This document shows positions 46,791 through 57,556 of a stretch of DNA of 57,664 bases, piece by piece (position 1 is the first letter of the stretch; each line of letters begins with the position of its first letter). The DNA comes from Stentor roeselii. Lineage: Eukaryota; Ciliophora; Heterotrichea; Heterotrichida; Stentoridae. The DNA lies in assembly GCA_006503475.1 (NCBI GenBank), contig RSEH01000283.1:1-57664 (forward strand), in the 5' to 3' direction. Below the pieces are notes generated by a model, which did no database searches, had not been told where the DNA came from, and saw nothing but the letters and a program-made list of their open reading frames with translations. The position numbers were made by a program, and so were the translations under genes.

Positions 46791-48554
46791 ATGGCCAGAC
46801 AAGCCTTCGTACTGATTGTAGCACTCGGACTTTTTGGGAATGCAGAGCCGAATCGACCGCTTGGAAACCAGGAAAATAGAAAGAAAGGGAATATTGATCA
46901 AGGCTTGCCTGATGAGCTCGACTGGAGCAATGTTGACGGGAAGAACTTCCTGAGTATTATGAGGAATCAACACCGGCCTCAGTATTGCCAGGCTGCTTGG
47001 GTATTCGCAACGCTTTCAACTGTCGCTGATCGGTTCAAGGTGATGAACAACGCGGCTTGGCCTGACATCAACTTATCACCACAAGTTTTACTCTCCTGTG
47101 ATTATGCAGATCAAGGGTGCTTTGGCGGTTCTGTAGATTCTGCTTTGGACTACATTTATAAAAATGGCATAACCGATGAAACATGCCAAACCTACCAAGC
47201 CCGAGGTTGGAGCAACGGTCTGAACTGCAGCTCGACATTTCCCTGCTACACCTGCGAGATCGGATTAGGGTGTTACGTGCCCGCTACCTATTTACTCTAC
47301 AACATAACAGGGTACACTAAGATTTCCGGCGAAAGCGAAATAATTTCTTCGCTTCAAGACGGTCCAGTGATCTGCTCAATGGAAGCAACTGAATCCTTCC
47401 AAAGTTACTCTTCAGGGATTTATTTCGAAATATCAAATTCAGCTTCTTTGGAGCTTAACCATTCAGTTTCAGTCATCGGATACGGAAGTTCTAACGGCAC
47501 CGCTTTTTGGATTGCAAGGAACTCTTGGGGCTCTTCCTGGGGAGAAGGAGGACTTTTCCGTATTGTCCGAGGTGAGAACGCTTTAGGCATCGAGCAGGAC
47601 TGCACAGTTCCTTTTCCCGACCCGAACATCAGAAGAGTCTCAGGGAACAGTTCGAAAATTGAGGAGTATTCAAAAAGTGAGAAAAATTCAGAAAAGAGCC
47701 GAAATGAATTCCTTGCTCCAGTCGGTCCTGCCAGTGAGCCTTCGAAGTACAGGGCGACCTGCCGGTCTCCGAAGACGAAAGTGAAAGACCACGAACTGCT
47801 GAAAGGCCCCAGGGCTCACGAAGTCGTAAAAGAAGTGCCCGCCGCTTGGGACTGGCGAAATGTGAGCGGGGTGAACTACATGTCTTGGACACGCAATCAG
47901 CACATCCCGATTTACTGCGGGTCTTGTTGGGACCACGGCACGATTGCCACGTTTTCTGATCGAATCAACATCGCACGGAACAACTCTTGGCCCCAGGTGA
48001 ACCTCAGTCCTCAAGTCATCATCAACTGCAGAGCTGGAGGCGACTGTGAAGGTGGAGAACCGATTCCTGTGTATCAGTTCGCTTATACTCATGGCATCCC
48101 TGATGACTCTTGCATGCAGTATGTTGCGAAAGACCCAGCAAATTTCACTTGTTCTCCTAGTCAGGTCTGTCAGATATGCAATCCGCCTGTTCCTGCTGCG
48201 GGACAACAGAGTGATTGTAGGGCCGTCGCTCAGCCAAAGCTTTGGTTCGCTGGAAGCTATGGACATGTTGCTGGAGCTAGCTTCATGAAAGCTGAGATCT
48301 ATAAAAATGGACCCATCAGCTGTGGAATGAGCTCCACTACTAAGTTTTATGGATATACTGGAGGCATTTTCAGTGAAGTTATCTTGTTTCCTGTTATCAA
48401 TCATGAGGTCTCTATTTTAGGATGGGGAAGCTCTGATGGTGTCGAATATTGGATTGGAAGGAATTCTTGGGGAACTTACTGGGGCATGAATGGATTCTTT
48501 TTTATTAAAATGTATCGGGAAAACTTAGCTATAGAAACTGAATGTTTCAGGTAA
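46791..48554 (+). CDS. Double-domain cathepsin Z-like protein, first domain catalytically dead
   Basis: 587 residues, a tandem copy of the upstream gene (64 bp between them), with the same layout: signal peptide, domain 1 (about 39-275), Ser/Lys linker, domain 2 (about 345-587). In domain 1 the active-site segment is YCQAAWVFA: Cys69 is Ala and the preceding GS is QA, while His (LNHSVSVIGYG) and Asn (ARNSWGSSWG) remain. Domain 2 is intact (YCGSCWDHG, INHEVSILGWG, IGRNSWGTYWG). The dead domain keeps its disulfide cysteines, so it is probably folded and may act as a chaperone-like inhibitor, substrate-binding or trafficking module. Higher GC than copy 1 suggests some divergence time. Confidence 0.94.
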   Translation: MARQAFVLIVALGLFGNAEPNRPLGNQENRKKGNIDQGLPDELDWSNVDGKNFLSIMRNQHRPQYCQAAWVFATLSTVADRFKVMNNAAWPDINLSPQVLLSCDYADQGCFGGSVDSALDYIYKNGITDETCQTYQARGWSNGLNCSSTFPCYTCEIGLGCYVPATYLLYNITGYTKISGESEIISSLQDGPVICSMEATESFQSYSSGIYFEISNSASLELNHSVSVIGYGSSNGTAFWIARNSWGSSWGEGGLFRIVRGENALGIEQDCTVPFPDPNIRRVSGNSSKIEEYSKSEKNSEKSRNEFLAPVGPASEPSKYRATCRSPKTKVKDHELLKGPRAHEVVKEVPAAWDWRNVSGVNYMSWTRNQHIPIYCGSCWDHGTIATFSDRINIARNNSWPQVNLSPQVIINCRAGGDCEGGEPIPVYQFAYTHGIPDDSCMQYVAKDPANFTCSPSQVCQICNPPVPAAGQQSDCRAVAQPKLWFAGSYGHVAGASFMKAEIYKNGPISCGMSSTTKFYGYTGGIFSEVILFPVINHEVSILGWGSSDGVEYWIGRNSWGTYWGMNGFFFIKMYRENLAIETECFR

Positions 48555-49199
48555 TAAATCTGATTGAGATTTTTCAGCATCAGGAAAATGTGGTCAGTTC
48601 ATCGTTCGCAAATATTGATTCTCTGGGCTTTAGAATGTAAATTCAAAGGTATAGACTTGTTTTTCGTTCTGTCTTAGTCATTTTTAAGCTATTTGAGAGA
48701 CGGACTATAAAGACTCTATTGACTATTTATTAATTTTAGCATGATTTCATAAATTACAGTGAGAAAAGTATTTAAATTTTGAGTTAAGATAGGATTATAA
48801 ATAAATATTAAGCATTTGCACTTTAGGATGCCTTTTCCTAATTTTCTCATTTTATTTTTTTCGTTTTATAATAACATCATATTTTTGTCTATATTTTTTA
48901 CTTATGATGGTATTGGTAGTCTGTATGCGATTAAAGTATTATTGTTTTGCACAGAGCTGAAATTTTAATAAACTTATTGTTTACAATATTCGATTTGAAT
49001 GATGAATGTCTTCAAGTCATTTAAGTACTTAAAGTATAGGAACAGTCTTCTTCAAGGGATTGTGAATAATTTTTAAAATATAATTGCAATCTTATACAAA
49101 AATTTTAGTTTATATTGATTCGACTACAATAAATTGAAAAGTGATCAAATGAGTATTTTTAGTGAGTAGTGTTTATAAATTTATAAAGCTAAATATTAT
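48555..49199. other. Convergent spacer, 645 bp, AT-rich
   Basis: Lies between the tail of the second cathepsin gene and the tail of the HExxH gene. No frame or repeat is worth calling. It marks the change from dense to sparse gene content toward the telomere. Confidence 0.4.
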
Positions 49200-50876
49200 T
49201 TAACTAAAATTGTAATTTTTAGACCACTTGAAGCCTGAAGCAGTCCCACATTCTCCTATCTCTATCAAAAATGGGTCTGAGCTTACCATACACCTAACTG
49301 GATAGTATTCAGCGTATTCAGGAGGGTTTTCTTTATTTAATTCGCTTTTAAATTTTTCCTTAAACACATCCTGATCTATATACCAATTTTCTGGATTCAA
49401 GATGAATAAAGCTTGGTGATGATTCAGTGTTTCAACTTCAAATCCAAAAATCTTTCTAATAAAAATTCTTCCTCCTTCAACAAAACGCAAGCCTTGGTTC
49501 ATCTTGTTTCCTTCAGCAGTGAGCAGATTTTTATTAACCTGTTTAACTTCATCAGAACTCAGATTTTTATTAGTTTGGCTCTCTGGGGAATTACTCAAAA
49601 AATCTCTTGGTGTTCTAAATGAAAACCATTCAGACACTTTTTTCATCTGAGATCTTTGAATGAAATGAGCGAACTCATGTATGCAAGTCATTAGTATAAA
49701 ACCATGAGATCCTACGTATTCTACTTGTGGTTTTTCTTGATTTTCTTTAGATGTCTTATAGTCTTCATTTAGTTTTTCTTCAATTTCTTTAGGTTTTTCT
49801 TCCTCGCTTTCGCTGGATACTTCAAAACTGTTAAAAACTTCAAAAAAATATTTGTTTGATTGATGACTCATCAAGTTTTCACTGTTAATTAAAACTGTTG
49901 AATTGATCATAGTCAGTCCATTTAATCCTTTAGGAAGGCGAGTGATTTTTATCGAATCCATGAATTTTTTTACTTGTAGATGATAAATCTCGATATCAAT
50001 TTCTCTAAAATACTTTTGACTGAAAGAATTTAAAATAGCGATTAATATTGACTTGAATTTCTTTTTCATTTTAAATAGGTTTTTTGTGAAGTTGATGTGA
50101 TTTGTACTTATGTACATAGTCTCTTCATCTTTGAAAGCATCTCTTACAAATATGAATTGAAAAAGAACATCGATTATGTATGCTTTTTCATTTGATCTGA
50201 TTGTATTGAATCTTTCAATTAAAGTTTTTCCATTGAAATGTTCAAAGAAATACAACGAGCTCTCCAATCGTTTATTTAAAACTTTAGTCTGCATGTAGGA
50301 AAGACTTCCCAAAAGTATTTTCCTTGAAAATTCATCAAAACTCCAATCACAGTCATTATACTCATCTGAAAAATCATAAAATGCAAGCATTAAGTCATCC
50401 TGAAATCTAATAATAAACTCTTCGGATAAAGTTTTTACATTTTCACACAATTCTTCAATAAGAGGATTTGCCGATCGACGTTTTATTATTTTGGAATCAA
50501 TCTCATTTTTTATATTTATATATTTCTGGTATATAATCCTGATTTGAGAATCGAGATCATTAAAAACTTCATAAAAGTTCTTAGATGTTTTTTCATTTTC
50601 TACTGTAGTGACATTAAATTCTGTGAGTTTCATATACTCTTTCTTCTGAATCATACTTTTGTATAAACGTAGTGTTTTTTTATCTTCCGCATATATTAGA
50701 CAAAAACCTCCATTCCTATCATTAATTTTCGGGAAGAAACTGGCTTCTGGAAGCCCTTCAGCGAATAAATGGTCTGCTGACAACCTTGAAACTAATAGCC
50801 CATAAGGCTTGTTGGCTTTTAACTGGTCAATCTTCACTTTTGAACCTTGATCTCTCGATCTTTTACAAGGCAGCAT
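49200..50876 (-). CDS. Uncharacterised HExxH protein, possible zinc metalloprotease
   Basis: 558 residues, no signal peptide or membrane helix evident. A motif FILMTCIHEFAHFIQRS (about 390-406) has the HExxH zinc-binding form (HEFAH) on a predicted helix, and a conserved EGGRIFIRKIFG about 60 residues later offers a third Glu ligand, as in gluzincins. The rest is helical and Lys/Glu-rich; a PNWY/DQDVFKEKF region and IGECGTASGF end the chain. I recognise no named family. A disrupted paralogue lies at 52800-54583, where the His of HExxH is Arg. Codon use is AT-rich. The start follows CAATATAAAT. Confidence 0.75.
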   Translation of the reverse strand: MLPCKRSRDQGSKVKIDQLKANKPYGLLVSRLSADHLFAEGLPEASFFPKINDRNGGFCLIYAEDKKTLRLYKSMIQKKEYMKLTEFNVTTVENEKTSKNFYEVFNDLDSQIRIIYQKYINIKNEIDSKIIKRRSANPLIEELCENVKTLSEEFIIRFQDDLMLAFYDFSDEYNDCDWSFDEFSRKILLGSLSYMQTKVLNKRLESSLYFFEHFNGKTLIERFNTIRSNEKAYIIDVLFQFIFVRDAFKDEETMYISTNHINFTKNLFKMKKKFKSILIAILNSFSQKYFREIDIEIYHLQVKKFMDSIKITRLPKGLNGLTMINSTVLINSENLMSHQSNKYFFEVFNSFEVSSESEEEKPKEIEEKLNEDYKTSKENQEKPQVEYVGSHGFILMTCIHEFAHFIQRSQMKKVSEWFSFRTPRDFLSNSPESQTNKNLSSDEVKQVNKNLLTAEGNKMNQGLRFVEGGRIFIRKIFGFEVETLNHHQALFILNPENWYIDQDVFKEKFKSELNKENPPEYAEYYPVRCMVSSDPFLIEIGECGTASGFKWSKNYNFS

Positions 50877-51576
50877 ATTTATATTGTATCTTTAGGGGGT
50901 TTATTAAGATTATTTAGATTATCTTGGTTAAATCGTTAAGAAGAAATGCCTGCCCTTACTAAGGTTATATGGCATGATTCTATTTGATGCAAAATGTTAT
51001 TAATCTACAAGACGCAAGTTTTGACCTTTTCAATTCCTGATATTAGACTTGTCAAGAGTTTGCGCTATTCATTAGATAGACTATGAAAATTATTATTTAT
51101 ATGATCAACTTACTTCGAAAAAAAGGTTTCAGGTTTGGCAGCTCTTAAAATTCAGGGGAAATTAAAAAAATTGCAGGTCATTCATAAGAAAAGTCGAGAA
51201 ATCATGGATTTGGTCATAGATTTTAAGTTAATCAAAGATTTTAAACTAAGTTTCAGAAATTTTAGGGATGTATATATTGTTTGGATTTTAGAGTTTTAGT
51301 GATTTTGAAAAAATTTGAAGATTAAGACTCAATCTTAAAAAATCCGATGCCTCTAAAGACTCTAAAGCAGATGAATTTTTATCAGGAAATATCACATTCA
51401 CTTTCATAAATCTTTTCTCAAATAAGATATATATAAACTATCCCTAATAAGATAAAATTAATCACTTCCATACTTATTCATCTCTCGCACAACCCAATAT
51501 TCAAATTCTTTCAAGCCAACCAAATCATTATCCCTCTTCACTTCAAAAAAATTCTAAACAATTAACTAATACCCAT
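50877..51576. other. Subtelomeric intergenic DNA
   Basis: 700 bp. The last 150 bp (51430-51576) are A/C-rich on plus and look like a gene's 5' flank leading to an ATG at 51580, whose frame stops after 26 codons. Otherwise AT-rich with nothing to call. Confidence 0.4.
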
Positions 51577-52170
51577 TCAATGTCTGGTATCATTTTCCAT
51601 GACCATATCAGGAACAATGCGATTTGCGTGTTTCTTGAACCTATAAGCATAAAAGCTTAATTTTGATTTATTATCATAAACAGAAGCCTGTCCCTTGATT
51701 TCACTCATGACATACAACAAGTACTTTCTTTTTGCGGTCATCAGCCAAGATATGATTAGAAAGGTCCATTAAACAGTTCCTTGCCCTGACCTGGACGTCA
51801 GTTCAGAACTCTCCCCACACAGGTAGAAACTCTCTGCTGTTTATACTGTTTTTTTTTCTAAAGCATCAGTCAATCCAAGCGCTGTCCTTAAAATTCCCGG
51901 GACTTTTCTCTAAGTCTTTCGTCGAATCAAGGACACACGCAGGAGTGAAAAGGGATCAGCTGAAATAAGGTCTGCTGGCAAAGGTTCAGACCACTGAAAA
52001 ATACCATCAAACCTCCCTTTTTTAAAACGGCCTCCAAAGCCTTATGCTTGTTGGAAACCTACCTCGGCCAACCCCCCACCTTACTGGCCTTGGAGGATCC
52101 TTTGCACGTTCCTGATTGTTTGACCACTGAGTGATGGGTCATTAAGAGTTCCATTTATTTGAATGAAGAC
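51577..52170 (-). pseudogene. GC-richer, coding-like island with broken frames; probable decayed gene
   Basis: About 590 bp clearly richer in G+C than the surrounding spacer. On the minus strand, protein-like stretches appear in different frames: ARNCLMDLSNHILADDRKKK, then one base shifted YVMSEIKGQASVYDNKSKL and FYAYRFKKHANRIVPDMV, ending TGA at 51577-51579, and further upstream KHKALEAVLKKGGLMVFF. Multiple TAA/TAG interrupt every frame. The plus strand has an ATG at 51580 behind an A/C-rich flank but decays quickly. I recognise no family and the strand is not certain. Confidence 0.45.
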
Positions 52171-52799
52171 GTGAAAGATTATTGGGGATATGAAAGAAAA
52201 GAAATGATTTTAGATTAAGAAATATTTTGAGATTGGGAATTAAGAGAGTGATTTTCAATGAGATTTAGACTAGGGCTAAAGTATTCTCGATGTAAGATGT
52301 TAATATCATGCTCTCAAATAAAAAAATAATTAGATTCTTGCTACTTAATTTATATTATAAAAACTATCCTTAGCCTTTTCATTTCACTCAAGTGGATTCT
52401 TAGATTCTTTATGGCATCCTTTATGCGGCAAACTTGATCTTCGTAGTTGTTACCTTGGTTAGGGCTATCTCAGTGAAATAATTGAATATGTAAATCAATT
52501 CATCATGATATAAACCAAAAATACAAAACTTTGTTAAAGTTCCATACAAAGATTCTTTATGATTTTAATTTGTTTTTTTGATGAAATATACCAAGTTAAT
52601 TCATATAATACTACTTAATAACCAAAAATAAGTTGACAAAGCTAAAAATTGAATCAATTTTGACAAGCCCAAAAAAATCAGGTTTCAAGCCCGATATAAT
52701 ATTACTTAAAAAATAAATTCATAAGAGGCGAAATCTCATGAAAAAAAAAAAAAAATTCAGAATTTTCTTGAATATATATGGATTTGGTAGCTTATAAAT
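52171..52799. other. Spacer upstream of disrupted HExxH paralogue
   Basis: 629 bp, AT-rich, with a 16-nt poly-A run near 52740-52755 and GCTTATAAAT directly before the ATG at 52800. No gene is seen. Confidence 0.4.
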
Positions 52800-54583
52800 A
52801 TGGAATCTGGTCTATTTTCTCATCTCGAAGCTCTCAAAAGCGATTTTCACAAAGAACTCAATGATTCTGAATACTCCAAAGCCAAAATTATATTAGAAAG
52901 TGAGGATTTTATTGCTCTGAATTCAATTTTAGACTTCAAGCATCCTTTAAAATCTTTCCTCGCAGTAGAATTGATTTTGAAAAGTTTATCATCAGAATTT
53001 AAACCTTTTAATATTAAAACCAGACTTGTGTGCTTAAATTATTTGAAAATATATATCAATCAAGATATGATTATCAAAGAACTCCAAAAAATCAAGAAAC
53101 ACTTAAAAATGAAACTTTTTGAGTTCGACCTTTCTTCAAAAGTATTTATTAAATATTTAGACAAAATTAGCAGAGGAGAAAGTCTTGTAGGGGCATACGA
53201 ACTTGTTTTTGACAATGAATTTTTTGAAGAATCAACACATTTATTTCGCAATTTAATGTATATCAAGAATGCATTACTTACTTCTAAGGTTTCTGGAGAT
53301 ATTAAAATTTTGATCAATAATGCTTATAATGAATGTGATCATTTGAAGATATCATATTCAAATAGATTTAAAAAAACACTGGAAGACCTTATCAATGACT
53401 CAACTCTTGACCCTCAAGAAAAAAATAATTTGATTTTCATAAACAACCAATGTCATGACCAACGAATAAATCCCTCAAGAATTGATAATCTTTGTGAAAA
53501 TCTTGACAAAACAATAAAAAAACTCATGAAGAATCCTGATAACTTTGAAAGTTACCTGGAAATTCAAATAGTCTCAGAACTATGGGAATGTAGAAATCAA
53601 CCAAGTTATAGAAAACTCAAATATCAATTTTGCATTTATTGAACAAACTTTCTTAAATTTTCATTTAAATAGGAACTCTTCTGTGCCAATTTATATTGGG
53701 TTCGAAACAATATTTCTCTATACTATAAATTTCATGTTAACTTCCTTAGCAATATGCTTGAATGATTTATTCGTATTTCAAGAGTTTCGAATGAAAGGCT
53801 TGAACCTGCTCAAAGCTTTTAGGTTTTTAAAAGGCTTGCCTCCCAACATTAGCCAAACTATTTGTGAAATCATGTTAGGAGCAAGTGATCCTCGGTATCG
53901 ATCATCTTACTACAAGTTTTTCTTGAGAGATATGTATAAAAAATTGAAGTATGAAAAAATAAAACCCGAAGTTGCCAATACCTTTATTTCACTAGCACTT
54001 AAAACCCCTATCAGAGAAATTTTGGAAAAATTCAATCAGTCTGAATTTTCTTTAGCTAAATTGCTTGAGAGAGTCACTCCGAACATTTATTTCATGAGTT
54101 TTCCAGAAAAACTAACAGGGATCACACTGAAAACTCAGCAGATTACACTGAAACTATTTGAAGAAGGAAACTTTGGTGATGATCATAAACTTGGAGGAAA
54201 CTTTTGTCTATATTTACGTGAGCTTGCCCATTACTTACAACGGACTTGTTTGATTTTGTAGGACAAACAAATCGAAGAACAAGCCCAGATCTTGATATTA
54301 GCAATCCAAAAGAAGGTGGCAGCTTCTTTGAAAAACTTGTCTTTGGAGAGGAATTACTACTTATTTTCTACAGTCAAGCAATTTTTTACTGAAAGGAGTT
54401 TATCTGGATAGCATCGAAAAGTTTAACGAAGAATTTCTTAATACCAAAAAAAATGATAGTGAGCCACCATTAACCCTCACCAAATCACAAGATATAATCA
54501 CTTTTGGTAATTGTGGAAGCTTGTACGGTTTAGAGTTTCCTTATTGGTTGCCATGCCAAATGAAGTATAAGCAGCATAAATAG
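52800..54583 (+). pseudogene. Disrupted, catalytically dead paralogue of the HExxH protein
   Basis: A full-length relative of the 49200-50876 protein spread over several frames. Matching blocks: RIDNLCENLDKTIKK with IEELCENVKTLSEEF; SFPEKLTGITLKT with TRLPKGLNGLTMIN; LYLRELAHYLQRT with CIHEFAHFIQRS; EGGSFFEKLVFG with EGGRIFIRKIFG; ITFGNCGSLYGLEF with IEIGECGTASGFKW. The zinc motif is R-E-L-A-H (Arg codon 54217-54219), so it cannot be a normal HExxH enzyme. One frame change is explained by a probable 16-nt intron at 53590-53605. Two more, at the T3 run 54249-54251 and the T6 run 54382-54387, are each repaired by one extra T. The final stop is TAG 54581-54583. It may be a pseudogene, or an intact dead paralogue with sequence errors. 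Confidence 0.75.
53590..53605 (+). other. Probable 16-nt intron in disrupted HExxH paralogue
   Basis: Reads GTAGAAATCAACCAAG: GT...AG with A at position 10 as in the 15-nt introns. Removing it joins ...SELWE to FIENSNINFAFIEQ, which aligns with the paralogue, and moves the frame to the next segment. The alternative is a one-base insertion. Confidence 0.6.
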
Positions 54584-57556
54584 GCTTAGAATATTTTATT
54601 AATTATAAGTGTTTTCTCAGCTCGAAATTTTTTCATAGAACTTTTATCTTACCAATTCTTATTATTTTCTTTTAAATCATGAACAAATGATACTAAAAAC
54701 AATATAAATAGTTTTTATTTAATCATAAGCCTATATTAGTATGTATTTTGACCATTCTGAATTTTTCATAAAAATCTCATATTTTTGCATGTAAAGTCAA
54801 ATATATTGATGATAAGAGTTTAACGGAATGAAAATTTTGATCCAAAGGAAAATATTCTGAATTTAAAATATAAATTATATGAGGAAAAAAATTTGGCCAG
54901 CTTAATCTCTTCAACATTTCCCAAAGTTTTTTTTTTATCTAATACAAAGAATGATAGATGAGGGAGAGGGAATCAGTTGCAATAACACATATACTTAATT
55001 AATTTTTTTTGGAGTATCAGAAGCATGTAATCAATTAGAAAAAATTATTTTATAATCTTGCATTTGCTAATTTATTACTATTACAATTTTTGAAATAACT
55101 TATACTATAAGGTTATATTTCTGCATATATTATCTCATAAATATTAAAAATTTATCAATATATTCATAGATTATTTGAATGATAGTCTTAGGAATCTAAT
55201 CATGGTACTTAAAAAAATTCTGATATTTGAAATTGTGTATTAATTTATTATATTTTTACTTCCAGGTGATTCAAACTCTTTGAAACTTTGAATTTTTTTT
55301 CTGTTTATAATCAAAATTTTTATTGAATGATACACTTATATAAATAAAACCTATTAGGCAACAACTTATTCATTCAGAAATCTATCTTCTAATTGTAACT
55401 TATTTTAATTATTAAATCCTTGTTAGTCTAAGTATACCTATTGATGCGATTCTATATTTCAATTGATGGTCTATGGAAAATATTCTTGAGAAGATCTTGT
55501 AAATTTCTTCGCTCAATATTTATCAGTTACTTAAATGGTAAGACAATAGCTCATTCTCCTACTCCTACCATACTTTTCTCAAAAAAAATCTTTTATCTTT
55601 TTTTAAAGTTTAGTATTTTATCAATAGATCTTCTTTCATAAATAAAAGATTGAATAAGAGGCCTTGGATTTTTTAATATTTAGTAACAAAGTTGATTATA
55701 TATAAGATATTCAAAGGCAGCGGAATTCAAATCATATTATAATATAAAACTCTAAATTATAAGATTTGGTTGTCTTTTGAAAGTTTTCAAATCCCTATAA
55801 TGATAAAAATTTAGTTTATCGAGTTATATAACCATTAAATATAGGAAGAGGTAACTAAACTAGTGAAAATGTATCTATTTAATATATTATAAAATATATA
55901 TCAAGGTTCAAAGCTGAGACAAATCTGGCGTATTTAAATCGTTTAAACATATTAAAATATTTAAATAGATTATCCTGAAATTCTAATCACTTTTATAAAT
56001 CATCTACCAAAGAGAAACAATGAATACAACAGAAAAAGCATTTTCTTATAATTTTTAATTAAAGGCGAATTTTTAATACAAAGTAATTTCACGCTAAAAA
56101 TCATAAATTTAAATTTTTCAAGATTTGATATCGAAAGTTTTCTGGATTTCATCATCTCTAGTATAAATTTAAGAGCTTATTTAAGGAATAAAAATAATTT
56201 CTAAACAAATTACCAAAACATAAATCAGCTCAAAGATTTTTCAAAACTCAAATTTTATATTTCGATTTTTAGCCAAAAAAACATAAAAATTATTTAAAAT
56301 CAATAAAATTATCCAGATTTATGAAAATAAGCTATTATCTTTTATAAAAATTAAGAAATACTTATAATCCTTAGATAAAAGCAAATAATTAAACTAAGTT
56401 ATTTATTGAACCTCATAAAATAAAAAAAAACTGGAATTAATCATAGAAAAACAACCTATCATACTTCTTCTTAACAAAAAAATCTTCGAAATTTTCTAAA
56501 TCCATCTTTTATTGTTAAAATTCAGAGCTTTCGTAAGCTGTAAAGCATCAGTTATCTTAAAGCCTAGCTAAAACATAGGATTTCATTCAACCAAGTCCCG
56601 GCCAGCCTAAGAAAATTTCAAAGCGATTAATTAAATCTTGAATCAAAAAAAATCTTGCTAAAAATTTCAATATCCAGATCAGAGTTACAGAAAACTCTTA
56701 GAGGTTGCAAAATGATTAAAATTAGTTTTTTTCTTCAGTATAAGAAAAGGTAGTTAATTCATCTTAAAAAAAGTTAGATATTATAAAATTTTTACGAGTG
56801 TTTAAGCTTCTTTCAAAATATTTTAAACTAATGAATGCACTAAAAGCACCAAATTTGTTCCGATATTTTCACTTAAGATGTGTAATATTTTCTATATTAT
56901 TTTATTATGGGAAGTAAACAAATAAAAGATATTTAACCACAAGACCCTGAATCAATTATTCTATATTGCTTCAAATTTGACAGTAAAATAATCTTATTCA
57001 TATCTCCTCACAAGGATCAATCAAAAAAATATATAAAATTTTAGATTTTACCCAGACTGGCATCTGAATTACCATCTGATAGTAAAATCATCTTTTCAAG
57101 TGGTACAAAAAATTTGCTGATGGTGAATCGAGTTTATACTATTTATCTTAAAGAGTCAGAATAAAAAAATAGACCAGGTGCCAATCCGAATAAAAGAAGG
57201 CCAAATATTGAATTTGAAGGTTGACTATTGTCTTGGATCAACTTTTGTTTCAACTCGTCAGAATAAAGATTAGTATTTAGAGGGCTTAGAAATTATAAGG
57301 TACATTATGAAAAAAACAAAGTTGCATGCATTTAATCATGATAACTAATCCAGGCACTACAAAACTACTTTTAAGATATTATTTCTGCAAAAGTCTTTTA
57401 AATAAATTTGATTATTTTTTAGATTATTAAATTGTAGTAGTAGATTATAGATTTTAATTATTATAATATTTTAATGATCTGATAAATTCAAACCTTTATG
57501 CATCTCAAATCTTAAAAATTTAGAAAAATCTTTTCTTATAATTTTTTAAAATTAGG
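54584..57556. other. Subtelomeric AT-rich region without intact genes
   Basis: Nearly 3 kb of very AT-rich DNA. A short frame at 55441-55641 is not convincing. At about 56960-57280 a slightly richer patch holds peptide-like remnants, including two diverged copies of DSKII in one strand (near 56985 and 57082), probably relics of a repeat-containing gene. No satellite repeat is apparent apart from the telomere. Confidence 0.5.

Noticed and set aside
47688-48404. 238-codon frame antisense to the second cathepsin gene.
   Set aside because: It is the complementary shadow of a clearly conserved protease domain, with Ser/Arg-rich composition typical of antisense frames.
51577-52170. One minus-strand frame reads as a long protein if TAA and TAG were Gln, ending at TGA.
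   Set aside because: The same interval also has protein-like stretches in other frames, six TAA/TAG in about 190 codons is near chance, and every intact gene in the window uses the standard code. A decayed gene is simpler than a foreign-code gene.
54248-54261. Possible 14-nt intron (GTTTGATTTTGTAG) in the disrupted HExxH paralogue.
   Set aside because: The frame arithmetic fits, but splicing creates a TGA at the junction, and the length and start differ from all other introns. One missing T explains the break better.
55441-55641. 66-codon frame in the subtelomere.
   Set aside because: AT-driven composition (Ile, Phe, Leu, Ser, Lys), no start element and no similarity to anything in the window.
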